From Chondrosia reniformis (lineage: Eukaryota; Porifera; Demospongiae; Chondrillida; Chondrillidae), in contig OX359192.1 in NCBI GenBank assembly GCA_947172415.1, positions 2,916,501 to 2,980,500 on the forward strand: 64,000 nt of DNA. Direction: 5' to 3'. The notes under the pieces were generated by a model. The model did no database searches, was not told the DNA's origin, and saw nothing but the letters and a program-made list of their open reading frames with translations. Below are positions 16,076 through 53,600 of this stretch, in pieces. The position numbers were made by a program, and so were the translations under genes. Within the stretch, counting starts at the first letter, position 1. Each line of letters opens with the position of its first letter.

Positions 16076-17089
16076 CTAAACTGATAAGGTCTGATGATTC
16101 TGTTTAAAAACCAATAAATGACCGAAATGATACGGTCTGATAATTGTGGGAGAGAGGACAGTACTGTGATCTAGTGTGTTATGTATTTTATATATAAAGA
16201 TTCTAAATGGACATGCTGTACATTCTGTATATTCAAAATCAACATGTAGACTTACCTCATCATCATCATATAATGCTTTTAGAAGATCATGGACTTTTCT
16301 TATATCAGGTCTCTTCTTGTAGTCATCCTTCAGACACAACTCTATCAACAGCTTAAGAGGATGTTCATTTGACAGTTTGGACAGATCACCTCTCCGACGC
16401 TTCAACTCTGGTACAGTTCCAATACCAACCAGACCACATGTCGGTTGGCACTGAGTAGCAATCTGCAACATCAGCACTCCTAAGGAGAACACGTCCACCT
16501 TCACACTGAAATGAGAATCGCCACTTTTCAGTGCTTCTGGTGGCATGTACACGACATTACCAGGAGCAGTAGTGCTCATGTATACGTCTCCGTTCTCCAG
16601 CAGTTTGGATTGACCGAGATCGCTCACTTTCACGCTACCGTCTTCACCAATCAACACGTTTTTATCCGTCACGTCGCGATGGGCTACGGGAGGATTCCTT
16701 TCGTGAAGAAACTTAAGACCAGACGCAATATTAAGACATATTTCTAATTGTCTCTCTAGGGTCAAAGTACTGCTATTTCGTTGAAGATACTCACGGAGAT
16801 TCTCCTTCATTCGTTCTAAAACCAACATGGGCTCGCCGATTCTGCTTTCAAAGGCACCGTACGATTGGATGATATTAGGGTGGCCCTCGAGACTGGCTAG
16901 AAGCTGACATTCTCTGATAAAATCCTCGAGAGGTTTATCTCGGGCTATCTCACTGTGAACAGTTTTCACTGCTACAGGGCGACCATTAAATTTTCCTTCT
17001 CGTACAGCACCATAAGCTCCTCGTCCAAGCTCTTTGGAAGAAAGTTTCAAGTTGGTAGGGCATTTTGGGAGCCGTGGACGTTCAGCCAT
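16076..17089 (-). CDS. TKL-like protein kinase, copy 2
   Basis: Paralogue of 3061-3975 with the same start (MAERPRLPKC) and the same motifs: GRGAYGAVREG, VAVK, AHRDVTDKN, DLGQSKLL and PPEAL. The ORF is 337 codons because the stop after the acidic run (DDDE) is later. The strong donor GAG|GTAAGT is also present here, so the extra C-terminal ~60 residues are probably intron read as coding. The kinase core appears active. The substitutions relative to copy 1 are scattered and mostly conservative, consistent with both copies being kept or the duplication being recent. Confidence 0.8.
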   Translation of the reverse strand: MAERPRLPKCPTNLKLSSKELGRGAYGAVREGKFNGRPVAVKTVHSEIARDKPLEDFIRECQLLASLEGHPNIIQSYGAFESRIGEPMLVLERMKENLREYLQRNSSTLTLERQLEICLNIASGLKFLHERNPPVAHRDVTDKNVLIGEDGSVKVSDLGQSKLLENGDVYMSTTAPGNVVYMPPEALKSGDSHFSVKVDVFSLGVLMLQIATQCQPTCGLVGIGTVPELKRRRGDLSKLSNEHPLKLLIELCLKDDYKKRPDIRKVHDLLKALYDDDEVSLHVDFEYTECTACPFRIFIYKIHNTLDHSTVLSPTIIRPYHFGHLLVFKQNHQTLSV

Positions 17090-18710
17090 ACTTCATGAGT
17101 AAGAGTGTTGTACGTGGTAATACTTGTTGTTTTATTGCATTCTTTAGATCTTGTGACATACTTAGCCTAATTCTTCGTTTCTTTTGTGTACCTATAACCG
17201 GAAAAAAAATTAATTTGACGATTTGGCGATCTTGCGGATAACCGCTAAATTTCAATTTTTATACGCATACGATAGACATCATGCGCAAAGAAAAAGAAAA
17301 AGAAAAAATTGGGGAAAAAGGAAGGAAAATCAGAAATTCATAATGAATACCATAAAAACTAGAACATAGGGGAACTTTATGATCTAAAGCCGACCTTAAA
17401 GCATTGATATCAACATCATTGGACTCAGCTGTCTATGGTTCGACCATCGATCTTTTTGAGTGGCTAGGGGAGACTCTATATATTTTCCTTCAAGTGAACT
17501 TTGGTTCAGCCCATAAAGTCATTGTGCTCCTTAGGGGACATGAGTGGGCAGGGGTAATATAAATGATGATGATATCAAGTCAATGAACTAACAAAAAGTA
17601 GCTAAAAAGTTTAACACACCAGCTTTCCTTCAGAAGAGGCAAGAGTGATGTCGCTAGCATCTAACAATCTACACAATCTGGACCTGGAATCTCTAGCCAT
17701 GCATGATTGCAGATCTGATTAGTGCAAATAAAATCATGTACTGGAGCCAACCCATCATTTGGGAGTAAGGAAGTTTTCTCTTCTCAGCAATTGCATCATC
17801 AAATCTCTTGAAACAAATGGTGCTTTCTCTTGCCATGCCTCCTGTTGTCGACAGGGCTAGGGAGGTGAACACCTCTCATTCAACTTTCCTAACTCCTTCA
17901 CCATACTCTCGCTTCTTCACTCCTTCATGCATTCTGTACAGGGATACGCAATTACTACTTCACATATCAATGCAGCTATAGTTGCAGGTTTGAGGAACAA
18001 GTCATGGCGTTGCTTAAGTATCAAAGGAGTCCATTTCTCTTTGATAAATATAAATACAGACGCAAATACACTACTGTTTGTGGGATAAGGTTAATTGGCT
18101 ACATCCGTGGCCTAACTAACATGCATGTGGACATGTTTGCATAAAAGTTACGGCTAAAGCTACCACATAGGATAACCTGACCATGCGGCAGTATACACGT
18201 GCACGGCCATAGGACATGATAACTTCAAAACCTTGAACTGAAAAAATGTGTGTATTTTGACAAATTACTCCTACTTCAGCAATCATGATACGTCCATATG
18301 AAATAGATGCGTATCATAAAACCATTGTCACAATAGGTGATGAGATAAAAAAATTATATATATATATATGTATTTATATAATTTGCAGATCTACAAATTC
18401 ATTTATGAATGTGTCATACATAAACATGTACAGACAATAAAATTAAATAGATGTACAATGATCATTGAACAATATTTCATTCTCATTTTCACCTAAAGAG
18501 AAGAAATGAACTTTAACTGCAAAAAGTACGTATCACCACCTACCATTTCCAGTGTCCCTACAAGGTGCAAAGGTCAAACAGTCTCTTCTTCACCTGGTCA
18601 TATTGAACAGTGTAACAAGATAGTCATTTAACTATCTCATGACACTGATATTTGGCCTCTCAAATCTTCTAGTCATTTGACTACACAACTCACTTCATGC
18701 AGTAAACCAA
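17090..18710. other. 5' flank of TKL kinase copy 2 with copy-specific insert
   Basis: Mostly parallel to 3,976-5,270. About 18,250-18,650 is absent from copy 1 and holds AT-rich DNA including a TATATATATATATG run. No coding potential seen. The insert has no obvious terminal repeats. Confidence 0.35.
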
Positions 18711-19238
18711 TTAACTGGTCAAGTAGTAGTCTGTAGAGAGTTGGGATGGGAAGAAAGTGACAACACGTCCAATTAATGCCTCACTTCCATTAATATTCCT
18801 CCTTCCCTTAGTTGGGAGTAGCAGGTCAATATCTAGAAGATTAGTCCCAGCTGGGTAGATACAGTAGGCTGTCTTATAGTCTCTAAATAATCCAAAATAC
18901 CAATATTTGAGGTACTTTAAGAAGAGGGAAATGGTTCTAGAAGATCTGGCATCCAACAATGATGACTGTACCACTAAGATCACAATGGCAGTGCTCTCTT
19001 GTGGTGGAGAGGCTGAATGATCCACTGGTGTTGATAACGATAATAAAATGGATGCACTTGCTGAGGGATTAGGTGAGGGGTCGGATGTGGGATTAGGTGA
19101 GTGGTCGGATGAGGGATTAGGTGAGGGGTTGGATGAGGGATTAAGTGAGGGGTTGGATGAGGGATTAGGTGAGGGGTTGGATGAGGGATTAGGTGAGGGG
19201 TATGGTGAGGGATTAGGTTGACTGGAATCAGAACCCAT
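18711..19238 (-). CDS. Proline-rich unknown ORF, copy 2
   Basis: Minus-strand ORF from ATG 19238 (MGSDSSQPNPS), with about seven imperfect octapeptide repeats of the NPSSNPSP type encoded by a 24-bp DNA repeat (about 19,060-19,215). A conserved segment follows with VDHSASPPQESTAIVILVVQ and YCIYPAGTNLLDIDLLLPT. No signal peptide and no recognised domain. Copy 1 has fewer repeats and a frame change. A short intron may exist where a CCTCAGTAAGT-like donor follows the repeat in copy 1, so the protein is only provisional. Confidence 0.35.
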   Translation of the reverse strand: MGSDSSQPNPSPYPSPNPSSNPSPNPSSNPSLNPSSNPSPNPSSDHSPNPTSDPSPNPSASASILLSLSTPVDHSASPPQESTAIVILVVQSSLLDARSSRTISLFLKYLKYWYFGLFRDYKTAYCIYPAGTNLLDIDLLLPTKGRRNINGSEALIGRVVTFFPSQLSTDYYLTS

Positions 19239-19327
19239 GTTTTCAGTAAGACTTGTAGAAACATGTTTCTGACTCTATTCTGACAACATCAGGGGGAATA
19301 CTCCAGGTGCATGGTGTTCAAACTATA

Positions 19328-19525
19328 CTAGTTAATCCAACTACTTTTCATCTGGCATATCAGTTTCACTGAGTACAGGTACCACAGCCTCAAAGGGACC
19401 TTTGAATGGTAGTCTATTGTCAGTATCCTCTCCTCCACCTCACTAGACAGTTTCTTGTGCCCTTTAATCTCCAACTGTTTGGCCTCTGATGTGAGATGCT
19501 CATCATGCAGTAGTGGATCTGTCAA
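19328..19525 (-). CDS. Conserved unknown exon, copy 2
   Basis: Starts MTDPLLHDEHLTSEAKQLE and parallels 5865-6065. The last residues diverge (stop at WIN here), suggesting that the true exon ends before them at a splice donor. No family recognised. Confidence 0.3.
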   Translation of the reverse strand: MTDPLLHDEHLTSEAKQLEIKGHKKLSSEVEERILTIDYHSKVPLRLWYLYSVKLICQMKSSWIN

Positions 19526-19638
19526 CAGGAGATCTCACTTGCTCCCTCTCCGTAGCATGTAACTTTCAATCTCAGATAGAATATTGCTAATCATTGGAGG
19601 ATCATGCTACAATCAAAGAATACCAACAAACTATATGT

Positions 19639-20020
19639 ATAAAGTAAATAAAAAACATTTACAAAAATGATGTTAGAAGTAGTAATGGCAGTGTTCACTA
19701 ATACATCTGCAAAAAGTATCGAAACAAGACACTGATTATATGATAAGGCTAATCATACAGAAGTTGCATATATACTGAAATTTAAGTAACTTAACCATAC
19801 ACTTCTGTGTTTGGGTGCACTAACCTGAAGTAGGAATGGTGCACCCAAACACAGAAGTGTATGGTTAAGTTACTTAAATTTCAGTATATGTGCAACTTCT
19901 GTATGATTAGCCTTATCATATAATCAGTGTCTTGTTTCGATACTTTTTGCAGATGTATTAGTGAACACTGCCATTACTACTTCTAACATCATTTTTGTAA
20001 ATGTTTTTTATTTACTTGTA
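19639..20020. repeat. ~180-bp-arm inverted repeat (hairpin)
   Basis: 19,639-19,820 is the near-perfect reverse complement of 19,840-20,020, separated by only about 20 bp. Both arms contain GCACCCAAACACAGAAGTGT and TATGATTAGCCTTATCATA. It is the head of the MITE at 19,828 plus an inverted copy of the same head. The paralogous place in copy 1 (about 6,170) lacks it and reads straight through. Confidence 0.85.
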
Positions 20021-20535
20021 TTCCCCCTTTTTCCTCTTAATATTATTTGTTTTAAATTGATTTGAAAGTTTTCTTGGCGAAGATCTCAAAATAACGTCTT
20101 AGCAAGAGAAATATGCCGAAAACCATGATCTCTTAATTAAAAAATGGCGCCCGAGAAGACCACAATTTTCGCTCTTCACAATTAACATGCTTATTGTAGA
20201 GCGCATTCAGATTTAGGGTTGTCTATTCCCTAGTTTCGAAATATTTATGACGATTTATAACTAGTACGTGCCCGCATAATTTCGCATATTAGCGCTAGTC
20301 TATTCAATAAAAGAAGAAGAAGAAAAAATGAATTTTTGGAAGTGGGTCTATTCCTAGTTAGCCACTTTTTGAACGCTATAGAGCGTGTAGAGCGTCGAAA
20401 CATGTTTTGGCATTTAGGAAAGCGTGCATTAATCGCTGCAAATAACCGAAAATCGCTTCGTTGGCGATTTATGAGGTGTTGATTGCTAATACATTGGATA
20501 GGGCGGCCATTTTTTTTTTCCGGCCATTCCTACTT
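19828..20535. mobile_element. ~700-bp MITE, AAGTAGGAATGG terminal repeats
   Basis: Begins AAGTAGGAATGG and ends CCATTCCTACTT, a 12-bp terminal inverted repeat. It has no transposase frame. Three more members of similar length and internal sequence occur in the window. Landmarks: TTCCCTAGTT, CGCATATTAGC, and a TTCAATAAAAGAAG motif near the tail. Confidence 0.8.
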
Positions 20536-20580
20536 AGAGAGTACGGTATGATACACACTATAGGAAGCAAGTTACATCTG

Positions 20581-20976
20581 CCTCTGCTGTTAAAGACAGT
20601 AGCTACTGCCTTAGTGTTCTGCAGCCGATGGATTGTTTAGGAGAGCTAATACAAATCTCTGTATATGTGCATAAGATGAAGAGAAATGCAAGTATCAAGT
20701 TTGACCTTTTCATTTAGCTTTAATTATCAAATATCACTGTATAGGGGTAATGGATTTAGCAGAAAATAAGTATTTGGATGTCTGAGACAGTGACACAAGA
20801 ATAGCTGGTCTTTATCGCTCTCAGATCAGTTCACATGGTCAATCACAGTTTATATGCAGCTGGAGGTACCAAAGAACGATAAATCAGATCAGGTGGTTAT
20901 TCAACGTCTATAATAGTATGGATGGGAAAAGGTCTATCTAAGTTATCTGGCAAGCCAGTCTGCAGCTGGTCTAACT
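20581..20976. repeat. Inverted counterpart of 6204-6602
   Basis: Reverse complement of the copy 1 segment, with both flanks in the original orientation. See the finding on the inversion. Confidence 0.8.
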
Positions 20977-21708
20977 CAAGTTACATATTTCAAGAAATAT
21001 AGGCTTCTGAAAGGCCTACCTTATTGTGTGGTAAAGGTATTAAGTGTTACATTAGCAATTTAACTAGCATGCTGTACTGTTCATAATCAATGTGATTGGG
21101 GTCACAGCAAAATGCAATAGGCTTAAATCTGTCACTGAGGTACAACACAGTATTGCCTCAGTTGTGCTTGCTAACATTGATTAACCCCTAAATGCTAATT
21201 GCAATTGGGTGACTCTAAATAATACACCATTTTCCTACATGGTACTTTTACTACACGCAATTTTTTATGTACACTCTTCTATGAATCCTCTATCTTCATC
21301 CAAAACTTTCTCCAGGTTTAGTTCTATTTAGGTTTTTTTAACTAAAAGTCTATTAATATAAGCAAAAATCAAGTCATTTTGATTTTATGGGCATTAATAA
21401 TTAAATAGGGCAGCCATGTTTTTTAACCACCCCTACTGTAGAGACTACTCTTAGATATTGTACATAGGTCATTAGTGATTTAAAGGTGGAAAACCATAGT
21501 TATGGATATATAGCAGTGGAGTGGGAGATAAACTAGCAAGCCCAGTATGCAACTGCACATAGGTATATTACTTACAATACAAAAACACTTCTTTTAATAA
21601 TAACCAAAGTTAATAATTTATTAAATTCTTCATAAAATTTTCTACTTGAATATCAAAACAAAGAGGCAGTGTCTACAAAGAAAGGCATCATAATCAAGAT
21701 GTTTGTTT

Positions 21709-26081
<4,373 letters not shown>

Positions 26082-26946
26082 TTCAATTAGCTCTTACCTT
26101 TCACCATCTAATGTCAGAAAGAGTTATACGTGATAAGCAATCCATTAACTAAGTTACAAAAATGATAGGCCAGCCAATTATTACAAAGAGCGTGTTGTTG
26201 TACTTGTCTAAATAACACCATCGAGGAGGGAATCGGTGAACACAAGTTCCAGGATTACAGAGTCCTTCGTATTAAACACGCTGCTTCATATTTCTTCCGG
26301 CTTATACCTAAATTGGCCGCGTTTCAAGAGTACTGTATGTGGGGCCACGCAATGAATGATCACTTAGAAATTAGCGCATGTAAATAGACAATAAAACTAA
26401 AAGTCATCAGTATGTTATATCAATAATAATACAATAGTTATATTCAGAATGACACAAAACTCACAGGGGTGATTATTTACATTAACTAAGGTTTTTGCAT
26501 AGGAGAAAAATGAAAAGCGAAAATCTTTCTCTAAGTGTTGAATATTACACTCAGCTATAAGTAGTTCTATAGAAATAGCAATTATTCGTACTTCAAAGAA
26601 TTACGGGGTAAACTACATGACGATCAACACAGCACGAGAAATGGCAACATAAGTCTGCCTCCCCACTTACCTCCCAACGGACATCTTGCCCATAAATCTA
26701 TTTATGGTAGAAAAACTTCCACCAATGAGTGCATCGAACAGTAGTGACGTCATAACAAACGGAACAAATTGATAACTTACACGTTTAAAGTTTAAAAATG
26801 TGAGGAGTGACGAGTGCGACAGCACTCAGTAAATGTAATTTAGTATGCTGTATGTACAATAAAGGCCTTAAGTAGTAACTGTCATGTTCATTAATGAAAC
26901 ACTCAAATGAACAGGTTATTTCTACAAAGAAAAACAATAATTCTTC
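26082..26946. other. Intergenic between CSK2 5' end and CSK3 3' end
   Basis: Head-to-tail spacer of ~860 bp. It should contain the CSK2 promoter and 5' UTR. I see no coding exon, and no element is strong enough to call. Confidence 0.4.
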
Positions 26947-35560
<8,614 letters not shown>

Positions 35561-38373
35561 TATGATGGATCCCTAATATCACCTACTACAGAAAGAGACA
35601 AAATTGGCAAAATGGAAACAAGCTGATTGAAGTGTGATACATACAAGAACACTGGAAATTGGTTAACAAGTACTCCTGGGTATCATGCCTTCTAGTTCTC
35701 GTTAACAGTAGTTCTTGTTAAACAATAGTATGCTATAATGTGGTTACACAAATTTGTAAAATATACAGCTCCAAATAGTTAGAAGTAGTCATGTGTATTC
35801 TGTATCCTTGTGAAAGTTAAAAGATGAAAATTTTCATTTTAAAATTGGTAAATAGCTTTTTTGTTTCTTTTAGTTTCCATATTATACTACCTCGTACATT
35901 ATATCAATGGTGAATCTCTCAACAAATTCTGTTTGCATTAACAGTGTATGTATTTGTGTTCAGTGGTAGCTTTTTGTATTATAGGGACTCTGTTTTCCGA
36001 GTTTTGTTTGCGTAAAGTGGTAATTCATGTAAAGCATGTTTGTGTTAGTCAGTTTCCACTGTACTTATATAATAGTGTACATACTACATTTTGTTGCATA
36101 ATTAATATTTGGGCACACTTTTTCCAGAGATAAATAATTCTTACTTCAGAAACTTACACTTAAAATTCAATTTGCAATTATATCTAGTATATTTATTACC
36201 TTGCAATACAGAAAGCAAGCCCAAAGTAAGATAGTAAAATGGTTCAGTTTCTGCTACTAAGGGATACCCGGTAACATGTACGTATGTACATAAAATACGT
36301 ACATGAAAACTGATATAAAGGATTTGGTATATTTTTTAGCTAAATATCACTAATTACCAGGTTTTGAGGTTCAGCTTGGAGATCTTGCTGACGTAGGCCA
36401 GGTCAAAACATCTATGCTTCGATAACTAACAAAGATAGCTTGGTACAATACTCAAGACAATTGTCCCGAGTGTTTGAGGAAGATAAGGAGCACTGAGAAG
36501 AGAGAGCTAAGGACAGGTGACATTGAAGACTGGGTATTGACGCAGACAAACACTCAGTGGAATGCATGGGTCAGTGATGAATAACAGGATTGGAAAGAAA
36601 AGAATTGTAAAAACAAGTTTTACACTTAACTGGATTTAAAAGCAAGGTGTTTGGATTCAACAAGCACAAACTAGGAATAGGAGTCTAATACCACAAAATT
36701 ACAAAACCAAAAGCATAAATGAACAAAACCCATTATGTAACACTTAGAAAAGAAGGCACATGGTCTCCCAGCTTCTTAGACGGTCAGCCAAAGGAAATCT
36801 GAAAGCAAAACACTCAATGACTGCCTTCACATGTAGGATACCTAATTTGTGAAAATACCCAATTGTACAACTATAACCTGGAGAAGATACATACCCAATT
36901 GTACAACTATAACCTGGAGAAGATACATACCTAATTGTACAACTACAACTTCCATATATAGACTGACAAATGTATCTAAGTGCATATTTGCAGTGGGATC
37001 ATTTGATAAAGGAGAGGGTTCCACTGGGAAAGGAATGCCAAACTGGCTAACTGCTGTGGAATTTTTTTCCCTTCTAAATCCACAAACGTTACTCACAAAA
37101 TTATGCATTTTCAAATATTAGTAGTATAAGTCCTCTGGGAGGAGTTTTCCAGGTATTATTCATGTGAGGCACCTTTGAATGTCTGGGAAAGAAAAATTAT
37201 ATTAGGCAAACCACCACCCATTGTTAGTTGCTATTTCACTCATCTTTAAAAGAATGGTATATTTCTATATATGGACATGTTTACAATGGTAGAATATGTT
37301 ACTTTGACTTCTCAATCCCCAGTCAGTTCTGTCATAGACTGATGACACTTAATGATTTAAATGGAGATCAAAAAACAATCTACCTCCTAATACTTGAATT
37401 ATAACCATGTGCATCTCCCACCAGTCACATGTCTTGTATAAAGTTACATATTACAAATCTGATGAATACACTTGGGTACTTCCTACACCATATCAAATGG
37501 ACTGACATCACTAGAAAGGAAGAGATTCCAACTACAGCAACAAGGCTGAATTGACACCACAACAAGACTAGAGTAGTTGGAGTATTCCAAATTAACTATA
37601 GGTAGATTTACAAATACAAGGGTAGGTTGTTACAATACAAACGACTTATATATTGAATTAGTGAGAAGCTGAAAATGCTCCAAAATTTACATTCAAAAGT
37701 AATAACTCAACTTCTAGGTAAATTTACTTGTATGAAAACAGGAAAGGGATGAAAGAGAGCATACACTGTCAACGCACCACAAACGACAATCTCTTAAATA
37801 ATAGAGTGAGTATACATCTTACACGCATCACAACAGATCAATAACACGTGGGGCATACGTACGAACCTAAACGGAATAAACATAACTGTCCTCAATCAAC
37901 ACGGCATTTCTTCTTTATACACCATGTGTACGCCGTCGCCGTAATCCTTGACACAAAAATCGAAAGGAAAGCGGCGGCAGTATAGTAAATATATGCAAAC
38001 GTCCTTCCGATTCTCGTAAAGGCCAGTCAGACCAGGTTAACGGAGACAGAGCAATCTAAGTAGACGTATCAGTATAACGCTACTTACTAATTTATATGCT
38101 TCTTCGGTTCTCGTAAGCTACTACTCTCCTCTTCTCTTGATTCTCAATAACAACAACTCACTGAAGACACCTTTTCGGCACCATTTTTATCCGGGGTCGG
38201 CAAAATAAACGTTTTTCCATATATGGCTCCACCTTTTCATAAGTGAATTCCATATGAACCCATCTATATACATGTACTAATACTGGTATTTTCGAGTTAC
38301 AAAAGACAATTGAAAATGAAGCATAATAGGTTAATGTTTTTAAACGCATATTTACAGAAGAAAGTTCAAATAA
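35561..38373. other. Intergenic, CSK3 upstream region
   Basis: 2.8 kb between the CSK3 start codon and the stop codon of the kinase-Roc-COR gene, both on the minus strand. It should hold the CSK3 promoter and perhaps non-coding 5' exons. A GC-richer patch is near 37,900-38,010. At 36,856-36,945 a 36-bp unit (CCCAATTGTACAACTATAACC...) is repeated about 2.5 times. No convincing coding exon was found. Confidence 0.4.
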
Positions 38374-50343
<11,970 letters not shown>

Positions 50344-50680
50344 CACTGTTCTGATCTCGACTGTTGCTTAAGAGGAAACGCTGATAGTAAAGACGAAGAA
50401 GCTAGCACAAATACAACAATCTCCTCTTCCTCTGATTACAAGGGGAGCTTCAGAAAAGGGTGTAAATCAAGGCGTGGTCGAATAACGGAAACAATTCCGT
50501 GAGGTAGTTAATTAAATTCATAGTTTATTGAAACGAGTATTCTTTGTCTGCGTTTACGTGATTATAATAACGTATCAACACGTATCTCTTATCTACATAC
50601 ATTTTATACAAGTATATGTGTACACGATATGTCAAGTCATACAGTGGGAACTAATATATTTTCTTTCTTTGCCACTGGAG

Positions 50681-53600
50681 TTAGGGAGCTTTCAACAGGT
50701 ACTGCTTTAAGTCTTCCCGCTCAACCAAATTCTGTGTGTAAATTAAAAATACAATTCAAACTTCTTAATGTCCCACCTGTTCCCTTGATCATGCTGATGT
50801 AAGTGGTTCTTATGTATTACAAAAAGGTTTTCTGTTTAATAGGTTGGCATGTATCACTGTTTAGGCCAGTTAGCAAAATAAACCTTGCCCCACCCACAGG
50901 AGTTGGGCTCGATTTACTGATAGCCAGTTAATTCCGGGTGATTGAGACTGACTGATCACTGACTGTTGATGTACGTAGAAGTACCTTCATCAGAAACTAG
51001 CTGAACCTATCATATAATTCAATGGCCAAATTAATACATGAATAATTCAAGTGATAACCAAACCACAAGTAATTATAATCAGTCTCAGAGGGAAAACACA
51101 GAAAAAGCAATTACTGGGAATGAAACCCAGAACAGCTGGTTATGACCAGTGCTCTGCCACTGAGCTACAATTACCACAGCAACGTTCCTTCATGTTTTCC
51201 CTACTATACTAACCACACGGAGTAATTAGTCTTCATTCACTAAATACGTAGGTGGCGATTCTCTCTATCAGAACAAGCTGATAATCAAGACATGTATAAA
51301 TTCAAACTGCAAAAAACACTAAATTTAGCATCAGCTAAATCACAACCATTTTAAATGCTTACTTTAATACGGTATTATTCATTTTATGGAATTCTTTCCA
51401 ACTTGTGACAAATTGCAATAAATAGTTACACACAAAGATAAATTGATTTCACTCTACACATCCTAGAGAACTTTCATACCTGGAGAATTGTTGCAGCCGC
51501 ACCTGCCATTTGACCCAATGCTGCCTGATTGATATTGTCAATAGTATCACAAGCCTAGTAGAAACAACAGGTCACATGGACAATAAAAAGTATTAGGGAA
51601 CGTGAACTGTACAGCTCACAAAACATTCAATATCAACTGGAAGCATAATACGTACATCAGTAACAAGAGACATCGTGCAAGGGCATCTAGGTAAGGTAAT
51701 AGCATCCATACATGTTTTAGCAATACGTATATATCATGTCAGTCAGGAGGTAATGAGTAATGCAACTTGGATCCTTCTGATGATTGACAAAGCAACAGCT
51801 CACTCATTCAGTAGTAATCATGCAAAACTATAGGTAATAATATTTCAGAACAAGCTGTATGGCAATTATGAAGTTTCTAACAATTTTCATCACACTAAGT
51901 AAGGAAGGATCCATTCCCAAGTGAAAGTGGAATATGTAAAGCAGATGTCTGATGTACGTATGCAATGGAGCAGCAGAAGAAAGAGAAGACTCCTTTATCT
52001 TCATCTAAAGCTCTCTCCAGGTTTGCATATAGTTCCTTATAAGCTTTTTACAGAGTAGGCATAGCATGTAGGAAAATGTTATTCATGTATGTTACACACC
52101 AAGTGATAGCATGGGTCATACTGGGCATTAGCAAAGCCACCATATTTTTTCCTCTCCTCCTCACTCTTCAACCCTTCTGCTCCAGTGAACAGACCACCAG
52201 CTAAGAAGGAAAGGAAGGCATAAACAAATACAGGGATATGCAGCCACAACATATGACACCTGGTATGTTAACTCCTGAAGCTATGAATGGTCCGTAATCA
52301 GATCTTCCAGTGAATTCCTCTAATTCATAGCTCCATGCATTTTCTCTGAACAGCATCCCCAGTGATAAATAGAGTTGAAAATAATATAAATAATACACAC
52401 ATAGCTGGAATGTAAACACTGTCAATTATGAATGGCCCATAATCTGATCTCCCATTAAACTCCACTAGATGAAAACCTAGGTTATTAGACCTACAGCAGA
52501 GTACACAAGGGTGTACAGGCAAATGGGAATCCTGTAAACTATACCCCATAAACAAATAACTTGAAACTTCAGCTCTAGAGCTGAATGTACGTACTATTCA
52601 ATGTATCAGTCACTGAAAAGACCCCCAGGGTCGAAACGTTTGGCAGAAAGAAGAACCAAAATAACTGTGTCTCTAGACGCTCCCAAAGTCGAAAGATGAC
52701 CCTTTCCAAAGATAAGTTTGATGCAGTTAGAAGAAATCCTTATTCTATTCAATGTACGTATGTATACAACTGTTTAGTCAACTAGCTTACATACAGGCAT
52801 ACGTACGTACATTCATAAAGGTTTAGTATAAGGTCACCAAACACAAGCCCCTTATTTGCTTATGCCACACATTTGACTCACTCAAAATAATCCTCATAAA
52901 GTTTGGTAATAGTTTCACATTGAGTTCTGATCTTGCTGCCTGCCTAAATTGAACAATTGTATAATATAAACATTATAAGCACCATAGAAAAAATGGCTAG
53001 CACAGACTTACCCCAGAACCATTGTAGATGCCACGAATAAAATTAGGAGATGCCTAATTAAGGACAGAGAAAACAGCTCGAAACTCCAGCAATTTTAGTG
53101 GTTACTGACTTACCACCATGTCGTAGTTAAGGTTAACTGCATAGTTACTTGTCATATTGTCTTTTACCAGTTCAGATACAAAATAGTCAGAGCCAAGAAG
53201 TCCAATCTCCTCTGCTCCCCAAAATGCAAATAGAACCTGAAACATCAGTGGATGAAATAAGATAGCAAGATCCTCAATTAAGAGAGGAAAGAAGGCAAAC
53301 TTGATTTTTGACTTTTATGTCTCCATTTTTTATTAGTTCTGCCAGAAGAATAGCCAATTGGAGATTTACTGAAGATCCACTCCTGAAATGGGAACACAGA
53401 CACTTTATGAATGGCAATACATGTTGAGCCAATTGATATGTCAACCCTTCTTACTACGTAGGTACTGAGCAAATAGTACACTTTGAACTCTTTAAATACC
53501 AGTCATCACATTGTCAACTGGTCATCTTACCCATTATCATTTATCCCTGGACCAGCAGGTACTGAATCCAAATGTGATCCCATCTTAGAAGAAAGAGGAA

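Noticed and set aside
38158-38349. Minus-strand 63-codon ORF just downstream of the fusion gene stop
   Set aside because: Position fits the 3' UTR of the fusion gene. No similarity recognised.
52619-52760. Plus-strand ORF beginning near 52,585 as a small gene
   Set aside because: Sits in a peptidase intron and contains a repeat-like CAGGGTCGAAACG word. No family and no splice support.
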